This document shows, in pieces, positions 26,335-35,217 of a stretch of 64,000 bases of DNA. The DNA is taken from positions 124,001 to 188,000 of the forward strand of contig CAZHOJ010000007.1 of assembly GCA_964534125.1 (NCBI GenBank), in the 5' to 3' direction. Under the pieces are notes generated by a model that saw nothing but the letters and a program-made list of their open reading frames with translations, was not told the DNA's origin and searched no databases. How positions within the stretch are numbered: the stretch's first letter is position 1; the number at the start of each line of letters is the position of its first letter. Made by a program: the position numbers and the translations under genes. Source of the DNA: 2-02-FULL-55-14 sp964534125. GTDB taxonomy: Bacteria; Bacteroidota; Ignavibacteria; UBA10030.

Positions 26335-29300
26335 ATGAGGTATTCAAGGTTCACCATCGCCATCCTTGCAGGAGTACTTCTCCTGGTGGGTTCCTGTCAG
26401 CAGTTGGAAGAGGAGGGTCCGACAGGAAGCGACAAGATCGCCACAAGGGTCACCGGAACGGTCGTCCGGAGCGACGATGGTACGCCCGTGCCGCTCGCGG
26501 TCGTGCAGGATGTGAGCCTTTCCACACGGCGAGACACGACGGATGAGAACGGGGATTACGAGCTGGTCTTCCAGATGGATCCTGGCCAGACACTCGTGAC
26601 CTCCATCTTTGCCCGCCGCGATCTTTTCGGGAACGATACGGCCGCGGTCTCTCTGCGAGCCGGGGCCGATACGAGCATCACGCTCACGCTGGTTGCAGAC
26701 AGCACGAGCCCGGTGACGAACGTCCGTTCCGGCCGGCCGGCGAGCATCGTGCTCATCGGCGTTGATGTGAGCTCCATTTCCATCCGCGGGTCCGGCGTCA
26801 ACGAGTCGGCGCTCCTGACCTACGAGGTCCGGGACTCGCTCGGGAATCCCATCACAGGCGAAGCCACCCCCGATACGGTCCGTTTCAACATCATCGGTGG
26901 TCCTGCCGGAGGGGAGTATGTCTTCCCGAAGGAATCAAGGATCAACGCGACCACCGGCCGTGTCACGACCCGCCTCAACAGCGGCACGAAGCCCGGCGTC
27001 ATTCAGGTCCAGGCTTCCGCACGGAATGATTCTGTCATTTCTTCCCCTGCACGCATCACCATAGCGAGCGGCCCTCCGGACAGCACGAACGTTTCTATCA
27101 GCCGGGACAAGGCAAATATTCCGGGCCTCATATTCGACAATGAACGCGCGATTATCACGGTCATCATGGGCGACCGGTACCAGAATCCTGTGCCTGAAGG
27201 AACCGCCGTCTACTTCACCACGAACATGGGGCTTGTTCAGGCGACGGGAAAAGCGGACGCCGACGGCATCGCTTCAGTGGCCTTGATCTCCGCGAATCCA
27301 CGTCCGCCGGGACTGAATGGTGTTGCCACGATCACTGCGAGGACCATCGGAGATACTGCGGTCCGGAGAGCGGACAGTCTTATTCAGAGGCAGATCACGG
27401 TCGTCTTCTCAGGCGCCACCAGGATCCTTGCGCAGACGACGCCAATAATCCTTCAGGATTCGACAAGCTATCTCCTTCGATACGAGGTCCAGGACCAGAA
27501 TGGAAATCCGCTTGCAGAGGGAACGTCGATAAGCGTCACTTCTGACGGCGCTGCGGGGGGCGAATTGACATTGACCGGCGATACTCAGGTAACGCTCGAG
27601 AGCACTGATGACACATCAGACACGAACTTCGAGGTCCTTGTCTCTGACAACAGCAGGGGCGGCCAGTCCGGTCTTTTCACAATCAACATCGAGGTCACGA
27701 GTCCGAACGGCGACGCCGAGCATGTGGTACCGGGATACCTCCAATCGATTGGAGGAGGTGGTGGTATTTCTTCGGGCCAGACACTTCCAAAGAGCATCAC
27801 GCTAAGCTCGATCACCAACAGGATACTTTCTGTGAAGGGGACGGGCGCGAATGAAACTTCACGTCTGACTTTCCTTGTCCGCGACTCGCTCGGGAATCCG
27901 ATTGGTAATCCGCTCGATCCTTCGATCAATGCCAAGGTCTCATTTTCGATAAAGCCAAATGGCGGACTGGGCGGTGGCGAGGGTTTGTCGACGTTCCAGG
28001 ATTCTACGGACGTCAACGGTGCAGTCTCGGTGACCTTCAACGCGGGCAACAAGGCTGGGGTCCTACAGGTCGTAGCGTCGACTTTCGGTAACAACAACGA
28101 GGTCATACAGGCGACGCCCGTCCAGCTCACGATCCAAGGAGGGCTTCCAGATTCCACGAAGTTCATCGCGGAACTCTCGAGGGTCAATATGCCCGGCCTC
28201 GTTCGAACAGGACCACTGGGCACGGTCAGTATCCAGGCTGGAGATGAGTTCGGGAACCCTGTGCAGACGGGAACAGCGATGTATTTCAGCACCTCGCTTG
28301 GCCTCATCAAGGCGTCCGCAACCACGGGTGATGATGGTACTGCCACTGCTTCGCTGAGTGGAGGCGTGAGTCAACCGACGAACGGACAGGGCTTCGTGAG
28401 AGTCCAGACGATCGACAAGATCGGATTGGATGTCCAGCGGCTGTTGCCATTCCTGTTCACGGGGTCTCCTGTGATCAGCGGTGTGCCGGCGGATGGTTTT
28501 GCCATTGTTGACAGCGCCTCATATTCATTCAATTTCAAGGTCGCAGACGCGAATAACAATCCTTTGGTCGGGGGAACGGCGATCACGGTAACAGTTGATG
28601 GTCCGGGGGCGCAGGACCTGAAGCTGTCGGGAGACGTCTCTGTGACGTTGCCGGACACGAGGGACACTTCTTTCACAAACTTCTCTGTGACGGCCGTCGA
28701 TCCGGTTGCGGGTGGCGCTGCTGGTGAAGTGATTTTCAGGATAAGTGTCTCGGGCGAGAATGGCGATGCTTCGAGGAATCATAGAGGGTTGCTGCTGACA
28801 TCCGGCCAATCCGGTGGAGCAGGAGGGGTCCGGAGGATCGCTACGCTGGAACTGCAGTCTTCGCCGCCGGCGAGCATTTCAGTCAAAGGAACCGGCAGTA
28901 CTTCAAGTGCCAAGTATACTTTTGTTGCAAAGGACTCGACAGGTCGAACGCTGGATGCTTCGAATCGGGCATATGTACGATTCCGCCTAGCGCCTTCGGG
29001 AGGACTGGGAGGTGGTGAAACCCTGAATATTCTGGGAGATTCCACGAATCAGTATGGCCAGGTAAGTGTCACCTTCCAAGCTGGGACGAAGGCCGGAATT
29101 CTGGAACTCGGCGCTACTGGTTTTTCACCGGGAAGCGCGGACTCTGTTGTCGCTAACCGGGTGCGCATTAGCGTACACGGCGGGCTACCCGATTCCAACC
29201 TGACAATTGCCACGATCAGTCGTGTCAATCTCCCCGGACTTGCCGTCAGTGGTCCGATCGGTACAATAAATATTCAATCCGGAGACAAGGACAACAATCC

Positions 29301-32300
29301 AGTCCAACCTGGAACGGCATTCTATTTCACCACATCGCTGGGGATCATGCAGGCCTCTGCCACGACTGATGAAAGTGGTCGAGCGAGTGCTCAACTGAGT
29401 GGTGGAGAGTTTGGGCCTTCGAGCGGCATTGGAATGATCACCGCATCCACCATAGGGGTAGATGGAGTCTCGATCAAGAAGTATGTTGATTTCCTCTTTA
29501 CAGGTCCCACAAAGGTCAGCCAAGCTCCATCGAGCGGTTTTGTCATAGCTGATAGTGGATCGTACACATTCTCTTTCAAAGTGGCAGACCAAAACCTCAA
29601 TCCGATAGCTGGAGGGTCTGAGATTCGCGTCTCTGTTGAGGGGGCAGGTTCAGGGGACCTGGAGCTGACCGGCGACGTAGAACGAATCATGCCCGATACG
29701 TGGGACACGACATACAGCAACTTTACAGTTCGGGCACAGGATAAGACTGCTGGTGGAGTCTTCGGGCCGGTTCGCTTTGTGATCAAAGTGACAAGCCAGA
29801 ACGGTAATGCTGAATATTCATTCGCCGGGACTCAATATGCAGAGGGGCAGCTAGTCGGTCCTGGGGTCATACGGCGAGTTGCATCACTCGAGCTTGAATC
29901 AGCATCTGCCACGTCTATCTCGATCCGCGGCACGGGCTCCAGAGAAACTTCAACTCTGATATTTCTGGCGAAGGATTCCTTGGGGAATCCAATTGATGAA
30001 ACTGCGAGGGCGTATGTGCGATTCAGCCTCGCGCCTGCCGGAGGGCTGGGTGGCGGAGAGTTTCTTTCGATCACGGCAGATTCGACCGATGACAATGGCA
30101 GGGCTCGTGTAACCTTCAGTTCCGGCACCAAGGCCGGTGTGCTCCAGGTGATGGCAAAGACGACCGCACCTGGGCGTACCGACACGATCTATTCATCGCC
30201 GGTACGGTTGACGGTTGTAGGCGGCTTGCCGGATTCGAACGAGGTGTTCGCGACGGTGTCGCCGCAGAACATCCCGGGTTTTGTAAAGCCGGGTCCTGTT
30301 GGCACGATCACCGTTCAGGCGGGGGACAAGTATCGGAACCCAGTGCAGCCCGGGACGGCGTTCTACTTCACGACATCGCATGGTCTGATCCAGGGCTCAG
30401 CCGTGACGAACGAAAGCGGTATCGCGACCTCAGCGCTGAGCGGTGGACCGACAGGACCTGCCAATGGAAGTGGAACGATCACGCTATCGACGGTGGGTGA
30501 TGGTGGTCTATCGATCACGAAGACATTGACCTTCCTGTATACGGGAGCGCCCCTGATCACGGGTGCACCTGCCAGCGGGTTCACGATCGCAGACAGCGGG
30601 ACGTATAGCTTCACGTTCAAGGTTGCTGATGCCAATGGTCATCCGCTTGCCTCCGGCTCATCGGTCCAGGTGACGACAGAGGGTACCGGTGCGACGGACC
30701 TTGTGCTCACCGGGAATGTCTCACGCACGATGCCGGATACGAGGGATACCAACTACACCAACTTCAGTGTCACGGCCACGGACAAGTCGCTGGGTGGTGC
30801 TTCGGGTCCTGTGACGTTCCGCGTAACGGTGACCGGACCTAACGGTGAGGTGGCGTATGCATTCAGTGGCACGCAGCTGGCGACCGGCCAGACTGGAAGT
30901 CCAACAACAGTTCGGAGAGTGGCGTCACTAGAGTTGGAGTCGAGCTCAGCGACCTCAGTCTCGATCCGTGGGACAGGAGCGACAGAGACTTCGACGCTTG
31001 TATTCGTGGCGAAGGATTCGTTGGGTAAGGCGATCAGTTCGACGGGCAGGGCATACGTTGTCTTCTCGTTGTCGCCTGCAGGCGGGCTTGGTGGAGGAGA
31101 GTTCCTCTCGACCACCGGTGATTCGACAGATGATAATGGTAAGATAGCTGTCACGTTCAGTGCAGGCACAAAGGCTGGCGTGCTCCAGGTGATGGCGAAG
31201 ACTGCCCGGTTGGGATCGCCGACCGACACGATCTATTCATCGCCGGTACGGTTGACGGTTGTAGGCGGCTTGCCGGATTCGAACGAGGTGTTCGCGACGG
31301 TGTCGCCGCAGAACATCCCGGGTTTTGTAAAGCCGGGTCCTGTTGGCACGATCACCGTTCAGGCGGGGGACAAGTATCGGAACCCAGTGCAGCCCGGGAC
31401 GGCGTTCTACTTCACGACATCGCATGGTCTGATCCAGGGCTCAGCCGTGACGAACGAAAGCGGTATCGCGACCTCAGCGCTGAGCGGTGGACCGACAGGA
31501 CCTGCCAATGGAAGTGGAACGATCACGCTATCGACGGTGGGTGATGGTGGTCTATCGATCACGAAGACATTGACCTTCCTGTATACGGGAGCGCCCCTGA
31601 TCACGGGTGCACCTGCCAGCGGGTTCACGATCGCAGACAGCGGGACGTATAGCTTCACGTTCAAGGTTGCTGATGCCAATGGTCATCCGCTTGCCTCCGG
31701 CTCATCGGTCCAGGTGACGACAGAGGGTACCGGTGCGACGGACCTTGTGCTCACCGGGAATGTCTCACGCACGATGCCGGATACGAGGGATACCAACTAC
31801 ACCAACTTCAGTGTCACGGCCACGGACAAGTCGCTGGGTGGTGCTTCGGGTCCTGTGACGTTCCGCGTAACGGTGACCGGACCTAACGGTGAGGTGGCGT
31901 ATGCATTCAGTGGCACGCAGCTGGCGACCGGCCAGACTGGAAGTCCAACAACAGTTCGGAGAGTGGCGTCACTAGAGTTGGAGTCGAGCTCAGCGACCTC
32001 AGTCTCGATCCGTGGGACAGGAGCGACAGAGACTTCGACGCTTGTATTCGTGGCGAAGGATTCGTTGGGTAAGGCGATCAGTTCGACGGGCAGGGCATAC
32101 GTTGTCTTCTCGTTGTCGCCTGCAGGCGGGCTTGGTGGAGGAGAGTTCCTCTCGACCACCGGTGATTCGACAGATGATAATGGTAAGATAGCTGTCACGT
32201 TCAGTGCAGGCACAAAGGCTGGCGTGCTCCAGGTGATGGCGAAGACTACTGCGCCGGGCAGAGTGGATACAATATATTCCTCCCCTGTGAAGTTGACAGT

Positions 32301-35115
32301 CTCAGGAGGACTGCCCGATTCGGCCAATATAGTGGCGTCGATTTCGCAGTTCAATATGGCAGGCCTTCTCAAATCAGGCCCAGTGGCCACGGTGACGGTG
32401 CAGGTGGGGGATAAGTACAAGAATCCCGTCCAGCCCGGCACAGCGCTGTACTTCACAACGTCGCTTGGATTGATCCAGGCTACCGCAACGACCGACGCGA
32501 GTGGGCAGGCATCGGTGACGTTGAGCGGAGCAGGTGCAAATTCGCCGAGCGGTAGTGGAATCGTGACGATCCAAACAGTAGGAGAAGGAGGAGCTCAGAT
32601 AACAAAAACAGTCTCCTTCTTGTTCACCGGAGCATCGAGTATCGTCGAGGCACCGACAGATGGCTTCACGATCCCTGATAGTGGAACGTACAGTTTCTCC
32701 GTGAAGGTCGGTGACGCGAACGGAAATCCGCTCGTCCAAGGCTCAAGTGTCATTGTTTCGGTGGATGGCCCTGGGTCTGGCGGCCTTGTCCTCTCCGGCC
32801 GTGCGAGCAACACTCTTGGTGACACGGGTGACACGACAAAAACCCGATTCAATGTCACTGCAACAGACATCACAGGAGATGGCCCGTCGGGGGCAGTGGT
32901 CTTTACAGTTACGGTGACATCCGAGAACGGGAACATCTCCTACTCGTGGTCCGGGACGCAGCTTGCAGCCGGACAATCGACGGCGAGTGGAGGTGGATCA
33001 GGATATCCCAATTCGATCTCACTTCTTGAGACGAGCATTGATCCCACCCGCGTCCTCTCGGTCAAAGGAACGGGGTCAAATGAATCGGCTGTTCTCAGCT
33101 TCATTGTGAAGGATTCGTTAGGAAATCCGATCACTCTTGACAAATCTGCCACCGTCAATTTCACTGTCCAGGGTGGCCCCGGCGGTGGTGAATTCGTCTT
33201 CCCTGCATCGGCTGCGACTGATGCATCCGGGGAAGTCTTCACCACTTTGAATGCAGGGACAATCGCTGGGGTAGTGCAGGTGCGTGCGACCACCACGGTG
33301 GGTGCAGCGACGATCGCCTCGAATCCAGTTGTGTTCACGATAGCCGGTGGTCTTCCAGACTCGAACAGAATCACCATCTGGACTGACAGACAGAACTACC
33401 CTGGGCTTGTTCAGGCGGGCAACTTATTGGGCACAGTGTCTGTGCAAATGGGTGATAAGTATGGCAATCCCGTCCAGCCCAACACAGCCATTTACTTCAG
33501 CTCAACAGGAGGATTGATCACCGCATCGTCCTTCACCGATGCTGAGGGGCGGGCTGGTGCAAGCCTGTTCGGAGGCGGTGCCGCACCGGTACTTGGCCAG
33601 GATACAATCACGATGAGAACCGTAGGTGAGGATAACACTACCATCACGAAACGGATCGCAGTGACCTTCTCTGGGTCGCCCATCGTGACGCCGACAAGTG
33701 TGTCGAATGACTCGGTGACGATTTTTGATGGAGGCTATTTTGACCTCGACTATACGGTCGCGGACATTAATGGAAATCCGCTTTCATCCGGGAATAACAT
33801 TTCCGTTACTGTATCCGGAACAGCCGCCTCAGGAATATTGCTGGCTGGAGATGCGAGCATTGTGACGATCGATACGCGCTCGACTTCATTTACCAACTTC
33901 CGGGTTCGAATTCTGGATAGTACACCGGATGGCGGTGTGAGCGGCGCGTTTACCCTGAAGATCAGCGTGAGCGGTCCCAACGGATCTACCACCAAAAACA
34001 TCTATGGAACTCTTGGGGCTCCGCAAGCGATCACGCCTCCTTCGCCCGATGTCAAGCAGCCGGCACAGATCGCTTTCATCGGCATCTCGGCCGCTGACAT
34101 CTTCGTGTCAGGGGTAGGGGCGCTCGAGAATTCTGTCATCACCTATGAAGTGAGGGATTCGCTGGGCTTCGCGATCGAAGCGACCACGCGGGCGTATGCA
34201 ACATTCAGCCTGTCGTTCTATCCGAATTCATACGTCCCTGCTGGTACTGCACCAAGAGTTCTTCCGAGCGGAGACAGCACAGATAATTCCGGAAGACTGC
34301 GGGTATCGGTCAATTCTGGCAATACTGCGGGAGTCATACAGGTCACAGCCACAATAATCCTTGGGGGCAAGACGATCAACTCAAGCCCGGTCAGGATCAC
34401 TGTGCATGCAGGATTCCCAGATCAAAGGCACTTCACGATGGCAGCCCCTAATTACAATTTCCCCGGGCTCGACCGCAATTTCGTTGACCTGCCGATAACG
34501 GTCCAGGTTGCCGATAAATACAGCAATCCGGTACAAGCGGGGACTGCCGTCTACTTCCATACAGCCCACGGGACGATGGAGACTGGTGGCGGGGGGACTG
34601 ACACACGTGGATTCCTGACACGTAATCTGAACTCTGCGAATCCATATCCTCTCGGAGCAGACACCCTTCAGACGGGAGAAGGAGAAGGGTACTCGTATGT
34701 CTACTCGCAGACTCTTGGGGACTCTGCTGTGACCATTCAGGATTCCCTGCTCCTGCTTTGGACCGGCCGTCCGTATATTGTGAAGACACTTGGTCCGGCA
34801 GACACGACCATCGCAAACGGAGGAACAGCCGGGCCATATACATTCACAGTCCTGGACCGGCTGGGACATCCCATGTCCTCGGGGACTGCAGTTTCGGTGA
34901 CTGCAGGTGGCTTCAGCGTATCCGGACATTCTAATGTGACAATTCCGGACACGTTTACTGGTGGCGCGGGTATCACAACGTTCACTGTTCTCGTCAGTGA
35001 TGGTGATCCAGCCGCCGCCGTTTCACCCCCAGTCAGGGCATTCGTCACCGTAAACGTGAATCATCCAGTGTATGGTAGCTTCCCGCTTGTTCTGGGAAGT
35101 CTGACTGGTCCTTGA
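26335..35115 (+). CDS. Giant Ig-like-repeat surface lipoprotein, about 2926 residues
   Basis: A very large exported lipoprotein. The signal peptide MRYSRFTIAILAGVLLLVGSC has a lipobox GSC. A carboxypeptidase-regulatory-like domain follows at about 38-130 (VTGTVVRSDDG). Then come eight modules of about 348 residues, each marked once by a GGLPDS-type motif (near residues 246, 602, 949, 1296, 1644, 1992, 2338 and 2692). Each module has three beta-sandwich-like parts with invasin/Big-like words: SIRGTG..DSLGNPI, GDKYRNPVQPGTAFYF and DSGTYSFTFKVADANG. Modules 4 and 5 look identical. No type IX sorting domain or LPXTG is present; the protein ends LVLGSLTGP. The ATG at 26335 has GGAGG six bases upstream. 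It directly follows the secretin gene and may be an adhesin or filament handled by that machine, but that is inference. Confidence 0.85.
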   Translation: MRYSRFTIAILAGVLLLVGSCQQLEEEGPTGSDKIATRVTGTVVRSDDGTPVPLAVVQDVSLSTRRDTTDENGDYELVFQMDPGQTLVTSIFARRDLFGNDTAAVSLRAGADTSITLTLVADSTSPVTNVRSGRPASIVLIGVDVSSISIRGSGVNESALLTYEVRDSLGNPITGEATPDTVRFNIIGGPAGGEYVFPKESRINATTGRVTTRLNSGTKPGVIQVQASARNDSVISSPARITIASGPPDSTNVSISRDKANIPGLIFDNERAIITVIMGDRYQNPVPEGTAVYFTTNMGLVQATGKADADGIASVALISANPRPPGLNGVATITARTIGDTAVRRADSLIQRQITVVFSGATRILAQTTPIILQDSTSYLLRYEVQDQNGNPLAEGTSISVTSDGAAGGELTLTGDTQVTLESTDDTSDTNFEVLVSDNSRGGQSGLFTINIEVTSPNGDAEHVVPGYLQSIGGGGGISSGQTLPKSITLSSITNRILSVKGTGANETSRLTFLVRDSLGNPIGNPLDPSINAKVSFSIKPNGGLGGGEGLSTFQDSTDVNGAVSVTFNAGNKAGVLQVVASTFGNNNEVIQATPVQLTIQGGLPDSTKFIAELSRVNMPGLVRTGPLGTVSIQAGDEFGNPVQTGTAMYFSTSLGLIKASATTGDDGTATASLSGGVSQPTNGQGFVRVQTIDKIGLDVQRLLPFLFTGSPVISGVPADGFAIVDSASYSFNFKVADANNNPLVGGTAITVTVDGPGAQDLKLSGDVSVTLPDTRDTSFTNFSVTAVDPVAGGAAGEVIFRISVSGENGDASRNHRGLLLTSGQSGGAGGVRRIATLELQSSPPASISVKGTGSTSSAKYTFVAKDSTGRTLDASNRAYVRFRLAPSGGLGGGETLNILGDSTNQYGQVSVTFQAGTKAGILELGATGFSPGSADSVVANRVRISVHGGLPDSNLTIATISRVNLPGLAVSGPIGTINIQSGDKDNNPVQPGTAFYFTTSLGIMQASATTDESGRASAQLSGGEFGPSSGIGMITASTIGVDGVSIKKYVDFLFTGPTKVSQAPSSGFVIADSGSYTFSFKVADQNLNPIAGGSEIRVSVEGAGSGDLELTGDVERIMPDTWDTTYSNFTVRAQDKTAGGVFGPVRFVIKVTSQNGNAEYSFAGTQYAEGQLVGPGVIRRVASLELESASATSISIRGTGSRETSTLIFLAKDSLGNPIDETARAYVRFSLAPAGGLGGGEFLSITADSTDDNGRARVTFSSGTKAGVLQVMAKTTAPGRTDTIYSSPVRLTVVGGLPDSNEVFATVSPQNIPGFVKPGPVGTITVQAGDKYRNPVQPGTAFYFTTSHGLIQGSAVTNESGIATSALSGGPTGPANGSGTITLSTVGDGGLSITKTLTFLYTGAPLITGAPASGFTIADSGTYSFTFKVADANGHPLASGSSVQVTTEGTGATDLVLTGNVSRTMPDTRDTNYTNFSVTATDKSLGGASGPVTFRVTVTGPNGEVAYAFSGTQLATGQTGSPTTVRRVASLELESSSATSVSIRGTGATETSTLVFVAKDSLGKAISSTGRAYVVFSLSPAGGLGGGEFLSTTGDSTDDNGKIAVTFSAGTKAGVLQVMAKTARLGSPTDTIYSSPVRLTVVGGLPDSNEVFATVSPQNIPGFVKPGPVGTITVQAGDKYRNPVQPGTAFYFTTSHGLIQGSAVTNESGIATSALSGGPTGPANGSGTITLSTVGDGGLSITKTLTFLYTGAPLITGAPASGFTIADSGTYSFTFKVADANGHPLASGSSVQVTTEGTGATDLVLTGNVSRTMPDTRDTNYTNFSVTATDKSLGGASGPVTFRVTVTGPNGEVAYAFSGTQLATGQTGSPTTVRRVASLELESSSATSVSIRGTGATETSTLVFVAKDSLGKAISSTGRAYVVFSLSPAGGLGGGEFLSTTGDSTDDNGKIAVTFSAGTKAGVLQVMAKTTAPGRVDTIYSSPVKLTVSGGLPDSANIVASISQFNMAGLLKSGPVATVTVQVGDKYKNPVQPGTALYFTTSLGLIQATATTDASGQASVTLSGAGANSPSGSGIVTIQTVGEGGAQITKTVSFLFTGASSIVEAPTDGFTIPDSGTYSFSVKVGDANGNPLVQGSSVIVSVDGPGSGGLVLSGRASNTLGDTGDTTKTRFNVTATDITGDGPSGAVVFTVTVTSENGNISYSWSGTQLAAGQSTASGGGSGYPNSISLLETSIDPTRVLSVKGTGSNESAVLSFIVKDSLGNPITLDKSATVNFTVQGGPGGGEFVFPASAATDASGEVFTTLNAGTIAGVVQVRATTTVGAATIASNPVVFTIAGGLPDSNRITIWTDRQNYPGLVQAGNLLGTVSVQMGDKYGNPVQPNTAIYFSSTGGLITASSFTDAEGRAGASLFGGGAAPVLGQDTITMRTVGEDNTTITKRIAVTFSGSPIVTPTSVSNDSVTIFDGGYFDLDYTVADINGNPLSSGNNISVTVSGTAASGILLAGDASIVTIDTRSTSFTNFRVRILDSTPDGGVSGAFTLKISVSGPNGSTTKNIYGTLGAPQAITPPSPDVKQPAQIAFIGISAADIFVSGVGALENSVITYEVRDSLGFAIEATTRAYATFSLSFYPNSYVPAGTAPRVLPSGDSTDNSGRLRVSVNSGNTAGVIQVTATIILGGKTINSSPVRITVHAGFPDQRHFTMAAPNYNFPGLDRNFVDLPITVQVADKYSNPVQAGTAVYFHTAHGTMETGGGGTDTRGFLTRNLNSANPYPLGADTLQTGEGEGYSYVYSQTLGDSAVTIQDSLLLLWTGRPYIVKTLGPADTTIANGGTAGPYTFTVLDRLGHPMSSGTAVSVTAGGFSVSGHSNVTIPDTFTGGAGITTFTVLVSDGDPAAAVSPPVRAFVTVNVNHPVYGSFPLVLGSLTGP
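30178..32247 (+). repeat. Tandem duplication of one ~1044-base module, apparently identical
   Basis: Bases 30178-31203 recur at 31222-32247, an offset of 1044 bases (348 codons). I compared several stretches by eye across the repeat and found no difference over about 1026 bases. Outside the ends the two copies diverge at once (CGTACC against TCGCCGACC upstream, GCCCGG against ACTGCG downstream). The reading frame is kept. Neighbouring modules differ clearly, so this pair is recent or kept alike by conversion. Confidence 0.9.
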
Positions 35116-35138
35116 TTTTCCTCTCTTCAAATGTCATC

Positions 35139-35178
35139 ATGACCCCGGCCGGTTCCTGCTGGCCGGGGTCATTGTTTT
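35139..35178 (+). terminator. Rho-independent terminator after the giant lipoprotein
   Basis: A perfect 12-bp stem (35139-35150 with 35161-35172, ATGACCCCGGCC and its complement) with a 10-base loop is followed by TGTTTT. It lies 23 bases after the stop codon. Confidence 0.88.
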
Positions 35179-35217
35179 CTGTCCGGCGACGAGCATCCCT
35201 GCCGCCTTCTCTCTGAT

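Noticed and set aside
26335..35115. Regular repeats considered as a CRISPR or satellite array
   Set aside because: The period is ~1044 bases, the repeats are in frame and encode protein modules; there are no short repeats with spacers anywhere in the window.
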